64,000 nt of DNA from NCBI GenBank assembly GCA_963742925.1, contig CAVUNV010000002.1, positions 98,445 to 162,444 on the forward strand, written 5' to 3'. This stretch comes from PALSA-612 sp963742925 (GTDB taxonomy: Bacteria; Actinomycetota; Thermoleophilia; Gaiellales; Gaiellaceae). Positions 17,809-25,134 of this stretch are shown in pieces. The notes under the pieces are model-generated. The model saw only the letters and a list, made by a program, of their open reading frames with translations. It was not told where the DNA came from and did no database searches. Position 1 is the first letter of the stretch. Each line of letters opens with the position of its first letter. The position numbers were made by a program, and so were the translations under genes.

Positions 17809-19236
17809 GTGACCGAGCGGGACAAGGTGCGGGAGACGGAGCGGCGCATGGAGCAAGTGGGGCTCGAAGGATCCGACGACGTAGCTGCGTCGCTGACGCA
17901 GGTCAGAGGAGCCGTCGGAACCGGGCAGGCCGGACACGCCGCCGAGCTCGGTGAACGCGTGCGGCGGCTCCGGATCGAGGCCGGCCTCTCGCAGACCCAG
18001 CTTGCCGCTGGACGGTTCTCGAAGGAGTACGTGAGCCAGATCGAGCGCGGCAAGACGCGTCCGACGGCCGACACGCTCGTCTGGCTCGCCGAGCGGCTCG
18101 GGGCCGATCCGGCCTTCTTGACGAGCGGCGTCTCCTCCGGCGACCGCTACCGGTGGGAGGCCGCGCTGGCACGCGGCGAGGCGCTCGTCGAGCAGCACCG
18201 CTACGACGAGGCGGTTCGCGAGTTCGAATCGACGCTGGACGCGGCCAGGGCGCTGGGCGCCGTCGATCTGACCGTCCGCGCGCTCGCCGGCCAGGCCTGG
18301 GCCCGCCAGGAGCTCGGTGAGCTCCAGCCGGCGATCGACCTGCTGCTGGAAGCGCGGGGGCTCGCCGAGGGCCCGCCCTTCAGCGACGTCGAGCGCGCCG
18401 ACATCCTCTTCCGGCTCGGCGTCTGCCGGTACAAGCTGTCCAGTATCTCCACCTCGGCAGCGCTTCTCGACGAGGCGATGCTGCTTGCCGACCGGACGAG
18501 CCTGCCCTGCGACCGGCTGCGGGCCGAGATCCTGCTGTGGCGCTCGCGCTGCTACCGGCGTCAGCGGGACTACCTCGCCGCCCGTGAGAACGTCCAGCGG
18601 GCGCTCGAGCTCGCCGAGGCGCTGCAGCATCCCGGCATGACGGCGGACGCCTACTTCCAGGCGTCGCTCGTCGCCGAGCGCGAGGGACATCTGGTGCTCG
18701 CCCGCTCGTACGCCGAGCGCGCGAGGTCGGGCTTCGAGGAGATCGCAGATCGCGCCACCGTCGGCCGTCTCCTGAACAACCTCGGCGGCCTCACCTACAT
18801 GCTCGGCAAGCCCGAGGAAGCCCTGGGGTATCTGAAGGATGCGTTCCGTGCGCTTCTCGACCAGGGGAGTGACATCGAGGCCGCGCACGTGGTTTGCTCG
18901 CTCTCCGAAGTCCACCTCGGAATGGGTCGTTTCGAGGAGGCCGAGGCCGAGGCCCGCAAGGCCCTCGAGCTGCTTGGCGATCGGGTCGACTATCTGTCCG
19001 AAATCGGCACCGCCCAGTTGGCGCTTGGCCGCTCCCTGATGGAGCAGGATTGCCTCGACGAGGCTCAAGAGATTCTCCGCGCCGCCGATAGGAGCTTCGA
19101 GCAGTTGGCATCGGTCAGCCACCGGGCGTCCGCCTGGATCGCGCTCGGCGACCTCGCCCACCGGCGAGACGACGATCGCGATGCAGCGCGGCTGTATCGG
19201 CGGGCAGCCGAGGCTCTGCAGGACGTTCGCTTCTAA
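17809..19236 (+). CDS. XRE-type HTH regulator with C-terminal TPR domain (RRNPP-like)
   Basis: A 475-residue cytosolic protein. After a 45-residue N-terminal extension comes a Cro/C1-type helix-turn-helix (about 47-104: LGERVRRLRIEAGLSQ, FSKEYVSQIERGKTRPT), then about 350 residues of TPR helices ending near 470 (examples EQHRYDEAVREFESTL, GKPEEALGYLKDAF, GRFEEAEAEARKALEL). Family knowledge: HTH-TPR proteins such as PlcR, NprR, PrgX and Rgg are receptors for small exported and re-imported peptides. Here the next gene encodes a 32-residue hydrophobic peptide behind a strong ribosome-binding site, and an inverted-repeat operator covers the promoter. That makes it a candidate peptide-sensing autoregulator (inference). 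It could instead be a stand-alone TPR regulator with protein partners. Confidence 0.85.
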   Translation: MTERDKVRETERRMEQVGLEGSDDVAASLTQVRGAVGTGQAGHAAELGERVRRLRIEAGLSQTQLAAGRFSKEYVSQIERGKTRPTADTLVWLAERLGADPAFLTSGVSSGDRYRWEAALARGEALVEQHRYDEAVREFESTLDAARALGAVDLTVRALAGQAWARQELGELQPAIDLLLEARGLAEGPPFSDVERADILFRLGVCRYKLSSISTSAALLDEAMLLADRTSLPCDRLRAEILLWRSRCYRRQRDYLAARENVQRALELAEALQHPGMTADAYFQASLVAEREGHLVLARSYAERARSGFEEIADRATVGRLLNNLGGLTYMLGKPEEALGYLKDAFRALLDQGSDIEAAHVVCSLSEVHLGMGRFEEAEAEARKALELLGDRVDYLSEIGTAQLALGRSLMEQDCLDEAQEILRAADRSFEQLASVSHRASAWIALGDLAHRRDDDRDAARLYRRAAEALQDVRF

Positions 19237-19272
19237 GGCAAAGCCCCTCGGGGCCGACAAGGAGGAGTCGCG

Positions 19273-19371
19273 ATGAGCAAGGCGAGGATTCTCTTCATCC
19301 TCACCACCGTCGTACTCGTCGCCGGGCAGCTCGCCATCGTGGGGCAGTTCGGCATGTTCGACGGCAAGTAG
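19273..19371 (+). CDS. Small hydrophobic peptide gene downstream of XRE-TPR regulator
   Basis: An ATG at 19273 with a near-perfect Shine-Dalgarno AAGGAGGAG (19259-19267) opens a 32-residue peptide: a basic start MSKAR, about 20 hydrophobic residues (ILFILTTVVLVAGQ and so on) and a short polar tail GMFDGK. This is the layout of a signal-peptide-like or single-TM microprotein. A small GCCCC-TC-GGGGC hairpin lies between the regulator stop and this gene, and a strong terminator-like hairpin follows at 19387-19434. It may be a secreted pheromone precursor for the upstream TPR receptor, or a membrane microprotein. It is too short for usual gene-calling thresholds. Confidence 0.6.
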   Translation: MSKARILFILTTVVLVAGQLAIVGQFGMFDGK

Positions 19372-19386
19372 AGACGTAGGCAGCCG

Positions 19387-19434
19387 GGGCGAGAGCGGCC
19401 GCGAGTCCCCGCAAGCATTTCGTCGCTCTCGCCC
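19387..19434 (+). terminator. Perfect 11-bp stem after the peptide gene
   Basis: GGGCGAGAGCG (19387-19397) pairs with CGCTCTCGCCC (19424-19434), with a 26-nt loop. It ends the regulator-peptide unit before the separate promoter of the lipoprotein gene. Confidence 0.5.
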
Positions 19435-19483
19435 TATCCATGTCCTCTTCCTGAGCTCTGAACGGCCCGGCTACACTCGATGC

Positions 19484-20419
19484 GTGCGCGCTCGAGGCCT
19501 CGCCGCAGCGGCCCTCGTCGCATCTGGAGCGCTCCTCGTCACCGCCTGCGGCGGCTCTGCCCGGCAGACGGCCGCGAAGCCGAAGCCGCCCCCGGCCGGG
19601 TCGATCGCGGCGATCCTGGCTCGGCCTGGAGCCAACATCAGCGCCGTTCCGGGCACAGAGGACTACGCGCCGGGGCCCGTCCGCGTCTCCTTCCTGCTGA
19701 TCGACAACCAGGGTGCCCCGGTCAACCGGCCGGCCGCGCACGTGTGGGTGGCAGCCTCGGACGACGCCCGCCCGTTCACGCAGACGACGGCGGCTCTCCA
19801 GCCGGTGGGCCTGCCCGGATCGGAGGCGGCCGCGAATGACGTCACGAAGCTCTACGTGGCGCATTTCAGCGTGCCTCGCCCGGGGATCTACACACTCGTC
19901 GCCCAGACGACGGCGCGCGGCGGCAAGCCGATGCAGGCGGAGCTCCACATCCAGGTGCGGAAGCATCCGCAGGCGCCGGCGGTCGGCTCGCCTGCGATCG
20001 CGTCGCAGACGCCGACGATCGCCGGCACCCACGGCAACCTGAAGATGCTGACCACGAGGACGCCGCCCGATACCGCGCTGCTTCGCTATTCGGTCGCCGG
20101 CTCGCTTGCGGCTCACAAGCCGTTCGTGCTCGTCTTCGCGACGCCGAAGTTCTGCACGAGCCGCACCTGCGGGCCGGTCGTGGACGTCGTCGATGCGGTG
20201 CGCAAGCAGTTCGCCGGCAGCGACATCCGCTTCATCCACGTCGAGATCTACAAGGACAACAACCCCGGCAAGGGTGACAACCAGTGGGTGAAGCAGTGGC
20301 ATCTGCCGACCGAGCCGTGGACGTTCCTCGTCGGCGCCGACGGACGGATCAAGGCGCGGTTCGAGGGCTCGGTGTCGACGGGCGAGCTCGCAGCCGCCGT
20401 GCGGCAGCATCTGTCGTAA
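19484..20419 (+). CDS. Lipoprotein with C-terminal thioredoxin-like domain
   Basis: A 311-residue exported lipoprotein: signal peptide with lipobox LVTAC (Cys near residue 22), a beta-sandwich-like middle (about 40-170) and a thioredoxin-fold C-terminus (about 190-310). The C-terminal part reads FVLVFATPKFCTSRTCGP, with a C-x4-C motif rather than CxxC, followed by VEIYKDNN and PWTFLVGADGRIKARFEG. Family knowledge: membrane-anchored thioredoxin-like proteins act in envelope disulfide or copper handling. GTG 19484 stands 6 nt after a TACACT -10 box (19472-19477). It lies upstream of selD and ctaA and could be linked to cytochrome oxidase assembly (weak inference). Confidence 0.75.
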   Translation: MRARGLAAAALVASGALLVTACGGSARQTAAKPKPPPAGSIAAILARPGANISAVPGTEDYAPGPVRVSFLLIDNQGAPVNRPAAHVWVAASDDARPFTQTTAALQPVGLPGSEAAANDVTKLYVAHFSVPRPGIYTLVAQTTARGGKPMQAELHIQVRKHPQAPAVGSPAIASQTPTIAGTHGNLKMLTTRTPPDTALLRYSVAGSLAAHKPFVLVFATPKFCTSRTCGPVVDVVDAVRKQFAGSDIRFIHVEIYKDNNPGKGDNQWVKQWHLPTEPWTFLVGADGRIKARFEGSVSTGELAAAVRQHLS

Positions 20420-20442
20420 TCCGGCCCGCTAACGTTCAGCCC

Positions 20443-21480
20443 GTGGAGGCAAGCGCCGAGCCGGTGCAGCTGACGAGCCTGGCTGTCGCGGGTGGCTGCG
20501 CGGCCAAGTATGCGGCGGGGCGGCTCGAGGAGCTGCTCGCCGGGCTCCTGCCGGCCGACGCCGAGAATCTGCTCGTCGGGCTCAACCCGGCCGACGACGC
20601 GGCGGTCTACCGGCTCGACGACGAGCGGGCGCTCGTCTTCACCGTCGACTTCTTCCCGCCCGTCGTCGACGACCCCGCCGACTTCGGCGCGATCGCGGCG
20701 GCGAACGCGCTCAACGACGTCTTCGCCATGGGCGGGGTGCCGCTGCTCGCGCTCTCGGTCGCCGCCTTCCCCGAGGAGCTGCCGGTCGCCATGCTGGCGG
20801 CGATCATCGGCGCCGCCGACGAGACGGTGCGCTCGGCGGGCGCGATCCTCGCCGGCGGGCACACGATCCGCGATCACGAGCCGAAGTACGGCCTCGCCGT
20901 CGTCGGCACCGTGCGTCCCGACGCGGTCTGGCAGAAGTCGACCGCCCGCCCCGGCGACGCGCTCTTCCTGACCAAGCCGCTCGGCACCGGGCTCGTCCTG
21001 CACGGCCACAAGCGTGGGCTCGTCGGCGACGGGGAGCGCGACGGCGCCGTGGCGTGGATGCGGACGCTGAACCGCTCCGCCGCCGACGCCGTGCGGCCGT
21101 TCACGCCCAGCGCGGTCACGGACGTCACCGGGTTCGGCCTGGTCGGCCACGCGCACGAGACGGCGTCGCGGAGCGGCGTGCGGATCCGGATCGACGCCGG
21201 CCGGCTCGTCGCCCTGGACGGCGCGCTCGAGGTCGCTCGGGCGGGGGAGCGGACCGGCGGCGACTCCCGGAACCGCGACTTCGTCGGCGACCGGGCGACG
21301 ACCGACGGTATCCCGGACGAGCTCGTCGCGCTGGCGTTCGACCCGCAGACCTCGGGCGGGCTGCTCGTCGCCGTGCCGGCGGAACGGGCCGCGACGCTGC
21401 AGGCCGCGTTCGACGCGGCCGGGTTGCACCTGACCCGGATCGGCGCCGTCGAGGAAGGCGAGGGCGTTGTCCTCGCCTGA
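20443..21480 (+). CDS. selD: Selenide, water dikinase
   Basis: A 345-residue enzyme that makes selenophosphate from selenide and ATP for selenocysteine-tRNA and selenouridine-tRNA synthesis. The catalytic Cys and Lys are in AVAGGCAAKYAAG (Cys19 and Lys22; the Cys is TGC, not Sec). Further family motifs: LNPADDAAVY, TVDFFPPVVDDP, ANALNDVFAMGG, LAGGHTI and DVTGFGLVGHA. GTG 20443 is 7 nt after a TAACGT box. ctaA starts inside its last codons. Its presence shows that the organism handles selenium specifically, which matters for the in-frame TGA at 47487-47489. Confidence 0.93.
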   Translation: MEASAEPVQLTSLAVAGGCAAKYAAGRLEELLAGLLPADAENLLVGLNPADDAAVYRLDDERALVFTVDFFPPVVDDPADFGAIAAANALNDVFAMGGVPLLALSVAAFPEELPVAMLAAIIGAADETVRSAGAILAGGHTIRDHEPKYGLAVVGTVRPDAVWQKSTARPGDALFLTKPLGTGLVLHGHKRGLVGDGERDGAVAWMRTLNRSAADAVRPFTPSAVTDVTGFGLVGHAHETASRSGVRIRIDAGRLVALDGALEVARAGERTGGDSRNRDFVGDRATTDGIPDELVALAFDPQTSGGLLVAVPAERAATLQAAFDAAGLHLTRIGAVEEGEGVVLA

Positions 21481-22423
21481 GCTCAGCGTCGCCTCGGGCC
21501 GGGCGGCACGACTCCGCGCGATCGCCGTCAGCCCGCGCCTGTTCGTCTGGCTGGCGCTCGGCTCGGCGGTCAGCCTCTACCTGATCCTGATCACGGGAGC
21601 CACCGTCCGGCTGACCGCCTCCGGGCTCGGCTGCGACAACTGGCCGGGCTGCCAGGCCGGGCAGCCGTTCCCCGAGAAGGGCTACCACTCGTACATCGAG
21701 TTCGGGAACCGGCTCGTCGGCGCCGTCACGATCGCGCTCACGCTCGCCGCAGCGCTCGGCGCCTTCCGTGTGCGCGAGCTGCCCCGGCCGAAGCGGCGAC
21801 TGGCGCTCGCCGTCTTCATCGGCACGCTCGCTCAGGCGCCGCTCGGCTACTTCACCGTCCGGTTCCACCTCAACCCGTATCTCGTGATCTCGCACTTCCT
21901 CCTCTCGGCGGTCGTGCTCGCCGGCGCCGTCGTCGTCGCGCTGGCGGCGCTCGAGCTTCGCTACGGAGGGACGGCGCCGCTCGTTCCGCGAGAGCTGCAG
22001 CGCATCATGCAAGTGGCTGCGGTCGCCGCCCTCGTCCTGCTGGTCAGCGGCACGATCACCACCGCGTCGGGGCCGCATCCGGGCGACTCGTCGAAGGTGC
22101 GCCGGCTCTGGCGACTCGGCAGCGCGATCTACGTCCACGCCGGCGCGACTGCAGTCTTCGGCGTGTGCTTCCTGTTCGCGCTCGGCTATCTCGCCGCCCG
22201 CCGGGCTTGCTCGCCGCGACTCTTCCTCCTCTCGAGCGGGGTGCTCGGTCTCCTGCTCGTGCAGATGGCGATCGGCGAGGCGCAGTACCGCACCCACCTG
22301 CCCTGGTGGCTCGTGCTGATCCACGTCGCCGTCGCCGGCGCCGTCTGGGTGGGGATCGTCGCGCTCGCCGCGCTGTTCCGCCGCCCGCTCAGCTGGCTCG
22401 CCCCTGTCCGTACACTGGACTGA
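21467..22423 (+). CDS. ctaA: Heme A synthase (CtaA/Cox15)
   Basis: A 318-residue inner-membrane enzyme with eight predicted TM helices that converts heme O to heme A for aa3-type cytochrome oxidase. Seen: TGATVRLTASGLGCDNWPGC near residue 45 (the Cox15 signature with paired Cys), FGNRLVGA with a haem-ligand region, HFLLSAVVL, IYVHAG and LVLIHVAVA with conserved His. Start is a TTG at 21467 overlapping the end of selD by 14 nt; no ATG/GTG gives a complete first helix. A TACACT box near its end serves the next gene. Confidence 0.9.
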   Translation: MSSPELSVASGRAARLRAIAVSPRLFVWLALGSAVSLYLILITGATVRLTASGLGCDNWPGCQAGQPFPEKGYHSYIEFGNRLVGAVTIALTLAAALGAFRVRELPRPKRRLALAVFIGTLAQAPLGYFTVRFHLNPYLVISHFLLSAVVLAGAVVVALAALELRYGGTAPLVPRELQRIMQVAAVAALVLLVSGTITTASGPHPGDSSKVRRLWRLGSAIYVHAGATAVFGVCFLFALGYLAARRACSPRLFLLSSGVLGLLLVQMAIGEAQYRTHLPWWLVLIHVAVAGAVWVGIVALAALFRRPLSWLAPVRTLD

Positions 22424-23311
22424 ATGTCAGGCGAGCTCAAGATCGAGCGTCGCCCCGAGGTCGAGCGCCCGGTTCTGATCGCCGCCTTCCGGGGCTGGAA
22501 CGACGGCGCGCAGGGGGCATCGCTCGCCGGGGGATACCTCGCGAAGACCTGGAACGCGGAGAAGTTCGCGTCGATCGATCCGGAGGAGTTCTACGACTTC
22601 CAGGCGACGCGGCCGCAGGTCTCGCTGGTCGACGGCATCACGCGCCGCATCGACTGGCCGGACAACGACTTCTACGACGCACACCCGGAGGGGCTCGGCC
22701 GCGACGCCCTGCTCCTGCTCGGCGTCGAGCCGAACCTGCGCTGGCGGCGGTTCTCGAGCCTGATCGTCGATCTCGCGGTCGAGCACAAGGTGGAGCTGGT
22801 CGTGACGATGGGCGCGCTGCTCGCCGATGTCCCGCACACGCGTCCGGCTCCGGTCACCGGCACCGCCAGCGACACCGAGCTGGTCGAGCGCCTCGGGCTC
22901 CAGGTCTCCCGCTACGAGGGGCCGACCGGCATCGTGGGCGTCCTCCACGACGCCTGTCGCGCGGCGTCGATTGCCTCCGTGAGCCTCTGGGCCGCCGTGC
23001 CTCACTACGTGTCGCTCGCTCCGAGCCCGCGGGCCGCGCTCGCGCTCTGCGAGCGGCTCGGCGACCTGCTCGAGGCCCCGATCGACACCGCCGAGCTCGA
23101 GCAGGCGGTCGACGCCTACACGCAGCGCGTCACCGAGGCCGTCTCCACCGACGAGGACACCGCCGAATACGTCCAGGAGCTCGAGCGCCGCTCCGAGATG
23201 ATCGACGAGGACGACCTTCCGACCGGCGACTCGCTCGCTGCCGAGCTGACGCGCTTCCTGCGCGAGCGCGACGAAGAGGACACTCCGCCCGACGTCGCCA
23301 GCGACCAGTAG
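22424..23311 (+). CDS. PAC2 family protein
   Basis: A 295-residue protein with the bacterial PAC2 (proteasome assembly chaperone-like, ATP-grasp-associated) pattern: LIAAFRGWNDGAQGASLAGGYL at the start (split), EFYDFQATRPQV, LLLGVEPNLRWRRF, VVTMGALLADVPHTRP and a C-terminal acidic helical tail. Family knowledge: widespread in proteasome-bearing actinobacteria; biochemical role uncertain. ATG 22424 is 7 nt after TACACT (22411-22416), consistent with a leaderless mRNA. The following Tag glycosylase begins directly after its stop. Confidence 0.85.
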   Translation: MSGELKIERRPEVERPVLIAAFRGWNDGAQGASLAGGYLAKTWNAEKFASIDPEEFYDFQATRPQVSLVDGITRRIDWPDNDFYDAHPEGLGRDALLLLGVEPNLRWRRFSSLIVDLAVEHKVELVVTMGALLADVPHTRPAPVTGTASDTELVERLGLQVSRYEGPTGIVGVLHDACRAASIASVSLWAAVPHYVSLAPSPRAALALCERLGDLLEAPIDTAELEQAVDAYTQRVTEAVSTDEDTAEYVQELERRSEMIDEDDLPTGDSLAAELTRFLRERDEEDTPPDVASDQ

Positions 23312-23312
23312 C

Positions 23313-23891
23313 CGTCCGCAGCGCTGCGAGTGGTCGAGCCTCGCCGGCGACCCGCTCTATCTCGCCTACCACGACGAGGAGTGGGGCGTTCCCTCGCGGG
23401 ACGACCGGCACCTGTTCGAGCTGCTCGTGCTCGAGGGCGCGCAGGCCGGCCTCTCCTGGTCGACGATCCTGCACAAGCGCGAGGGCTACCGCCGGGCCTT
23501 CGCAGGGTTCGAGATCGAGCGTGTGGCCCGCTTCGGCCCGGCCGACGTCGAGCGCCTGCTCGGCGACCCGGGCATCGTGCGCAACCGGCTCAAGGTCTCT
23601 TCCGCGATCGAGAACGCACGGCAGGTGCTGGCGGTGCAGGCCGAGCGCGGCAGCCTCGCCGACTACCTGTGGGAGTTCGTCGGCGGCGAGCCGATCGTCG
23701 GGCGCCGGCGCAGCATGGCCGACATCCCGGCCGAGACCGCCGAGTCGCGCGCGCTGAGCAAGGATCTGAAGCGCCGCGGCTTCCGCTTCGTCGGCCCGAC
23801 GATCTGCTACGCCTTCATGCAGGCGACGGGCATGGTCAACGACCACGTCACCTCGTGCTTCCGCTACGGCGAGCTCGCGCCCCGGGTCTAG
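23313..23891 (+). CDS. tag: DNA-3-methyladenine glycosylase I, start unresolved
   Basis: About 190 residues with all hallmarks of Tag: CEWSS, DPLYLAYHDEEWGVP, the lesion-binding region LFELLVLEGAQAGLSW, GIVRNRLKV, FRFVGPTICYAFMQA and MVNDH. Conserved zinc ligands are Cys near 23325 and His in YHDEEWG. It removes N3-methyladenine from DNA. No ATG, GTG, TTG or CTG occurs in this frame between the upstream stop at 23247 and GTG 23427, which is too far inside the protein, so either a rare start codon is used or a base is wrong near 23280-23325. The coordinate given is the first in-frame codon after the PAC2 stop, not a proven start. Confidence 0.8.
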   Translation, partial: RPQRCEWSSLAGDPLYLAYHDEEWGVPSRDDRHLFELLVLEGAQAGLSWSTILHKREGYRRAFAGFEIERVARFGPADVERLLGDPGIVRNRLKVSSAIENARQVLAVQAERGSLADYLWEFVGGEPIVGRRRSMADIPAETAESRALSKDLKRRGFRFVGPTICYAFMQATGMVNDHVTSCFRYGELAPRV

Positions 23892-24373
23892 GTCGTCTTG
23901 CCCTGGTCCCAGGCGAGCCAGCGCTCGGGGGTGATGACCACGGCCGTCCGGCCCTCGAACCACAGGGCCTCCTCGAACTCGGGCGGGATCGCGCCGAGAT
24001 AGCGCATCTCCATCTTCTCCGTCAGCTCGCGGACGGCGGGCTCGTCCTCCACGAGCTCGGCGAGGCCGTAGCACACCACCGATCGGGGCGTCTTGGTCGG
24101 GTCCTCGACGCGTGGATCGAGGTCGACGCACATCGTGGCGTGCGGGTCGCGCCGCAGGTTCGTGAGATGCCTCCGGCTGTTGCCGAGCGTGAGGTGGAAG
24201 CGGCCGCCCTCCCAGATGTACCAGATCGGTGTCAGGTGTGGCCAGCCGTCCTCGCGCTGGGTCGCGAGCCGTCCGACGAGCTTTCGCAACAGGAACTCCT
24301 CGCGCTCCTCCGGGGTCAGCGAGTTCCGCCGGGTCGCCGTCGTCAGGTCGAGAAGATGCGCTCGCTCCGTCAC
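23888..24373 (-). CDS. PPOX-class FMN/F420-dependent oxidoreductase-like protein
   Basis: A 161-residue split-barrel protein of the pyridoxamine 5'-phosphate oxidase-like superfamily: RLATQREDGWPHLTPIWYIW, HLTLGNSRRHLTNLRRDP and VVCYGLAELVEDE are the typical strands and cofactor-contact loops. Family knowledge: actinobacterial members bind F420, FMN or haem. Start GTG 24373 is chosen because the protein begins just before the barrel, and upstream frame sequence is shadow of the divergent methyltransferase. A perfect 13-bp palindrome sits between the two divergent genes. Confidence 0.8.
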   Translation of the reverse strand: MTERAHLLDLTTATRRNSLTPEEREEFLLRKLVGRLATQREDGWPHLTPIWYIWEGGRFHLTLGNSRRHLTNLRRDPHATMCVDLDPRVEDPTKTPRSVVCYGLAELVEDEPAVRELTEKMEMRYLGAIPPEFEEALWFEGRTAVVITPERWLAWDQGKTT

Positions 24374-24380
24374 GGATTGC

Positions 24381-24393
24381 ACTCTGACAGAGT
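24381..24393. promoter_or_regulatory. Palindrome ACTCTG-A-CAGAGT between divergent genes
   Basis: A perfect 6+1+6 palindrome, centred 7 nt from one start and 13 nt from the other, in the 26-bp gap between the PPOX-like and methyltransferase genes. It is probably an operator shared by both. Confidence 0.45.
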
Positions 24394-24399
24394 CCACGC

Positions 24400-25134
24400 A
24401 TGCCCGAGGACTACTTCGGCGAGCGGGTGGCGGCGCGGTACGACAACGACGCAGCGATATTCGACCCTGCCGTAGTCGACCCGGTCGTCGACTTCCTCGT
24501 CGAGCTTGCGCGGGACGGAGCCGCGCTCGAACTCGGTATCGGGACAGGGCGGATCGCGCTGCCGCTGTCACAGCGCGGCGTTCGGGTGCACGGCATCGAC
24601 CTCTCGGCGGCGATGGTCGCGAGACTGCGGGCGAAGCCGGGCGCGGAAGACATCGAGGTGACCGTCGGCGACTTCGCGGCGACCACGGTCGAGGGGACGT
24701 ACTCGGTCGCCTACCTCGTCTTCAACACGATCATGAACCTGACGACCCAGGACGAGCAGGTGGCGTGCTTCCAGAACGTCGGCGCGCACCTCGAGCCGGG
24801 CGGCTGCTTCGTGATCGAGGTGATCGTCCCCGATCTGCAGCGACTTCCGCCGGGGCAGACGTTCGTGCCCTTCGATGTCAGTCCAGCCCACCTCGGGTTC
24901 GACGAGTACGACGTCGTCAATCAAGGGCTGATCTCACACCACTTTGGAAGGCGCGACGACGGCTTCTTCGAGAGGGGATCGATCCCGTTTCGCTACGTGT
25001 GGCCGGCGGAGCTCGACCTGATGGCGCGGCTCGGCGGGATGCGGCTGCGTGAGCGCTGGAGCGGCTGGAAGCGCGAGCCGTTCACGAGCGAGAGCACCAA
25101 GCACGTCTCCGTCTGGGAGAAACCTCCGGGCTAG
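24400..25134 (+). CDS. Class I SAM-dependent methyltransferase
   Basis: A 244-residue Rossmann methyltransferase. Motif I is ALELGIGTGRIALPL, motif II HGIDLSAAMVARL, motif III/IV VTVGDFAATTVEGTYSVAYLVFNTIMNL, and post-motif HLEPGGCFVIEV. The C-terminal half is beta-rich (YVWPAELDLMARLGGMRLRERW), as in methyltransferases acting on small molecules. Substrate unknown. It diverges from a PPOX-like gene across a palindrome and converges on the dipZ-like gene, with which it overlaps by 4 bp. Confidence 0.82.
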   Translation: MPEDYFGERVAARYDNDAAIFDPAVVDPVVDFLVELARDGAALELGIGTGRIALPLSQRGVRVHGIDLSAAMVARLRAKPGAEDIEVTVGDFAATTVEGTYSVAYLVFNTIMNLTTQDEQVACFQNVGAHLEPGGCFVIEVIVPDLQRLPPGQTFVPFDVSPAHLGFDEYDVVNQGLISHHFGRRDDGFFERGSIPFRYVWPAELDLMARLGGMRLRERWSGWKREPFTSESTKHVSVWEKPPG

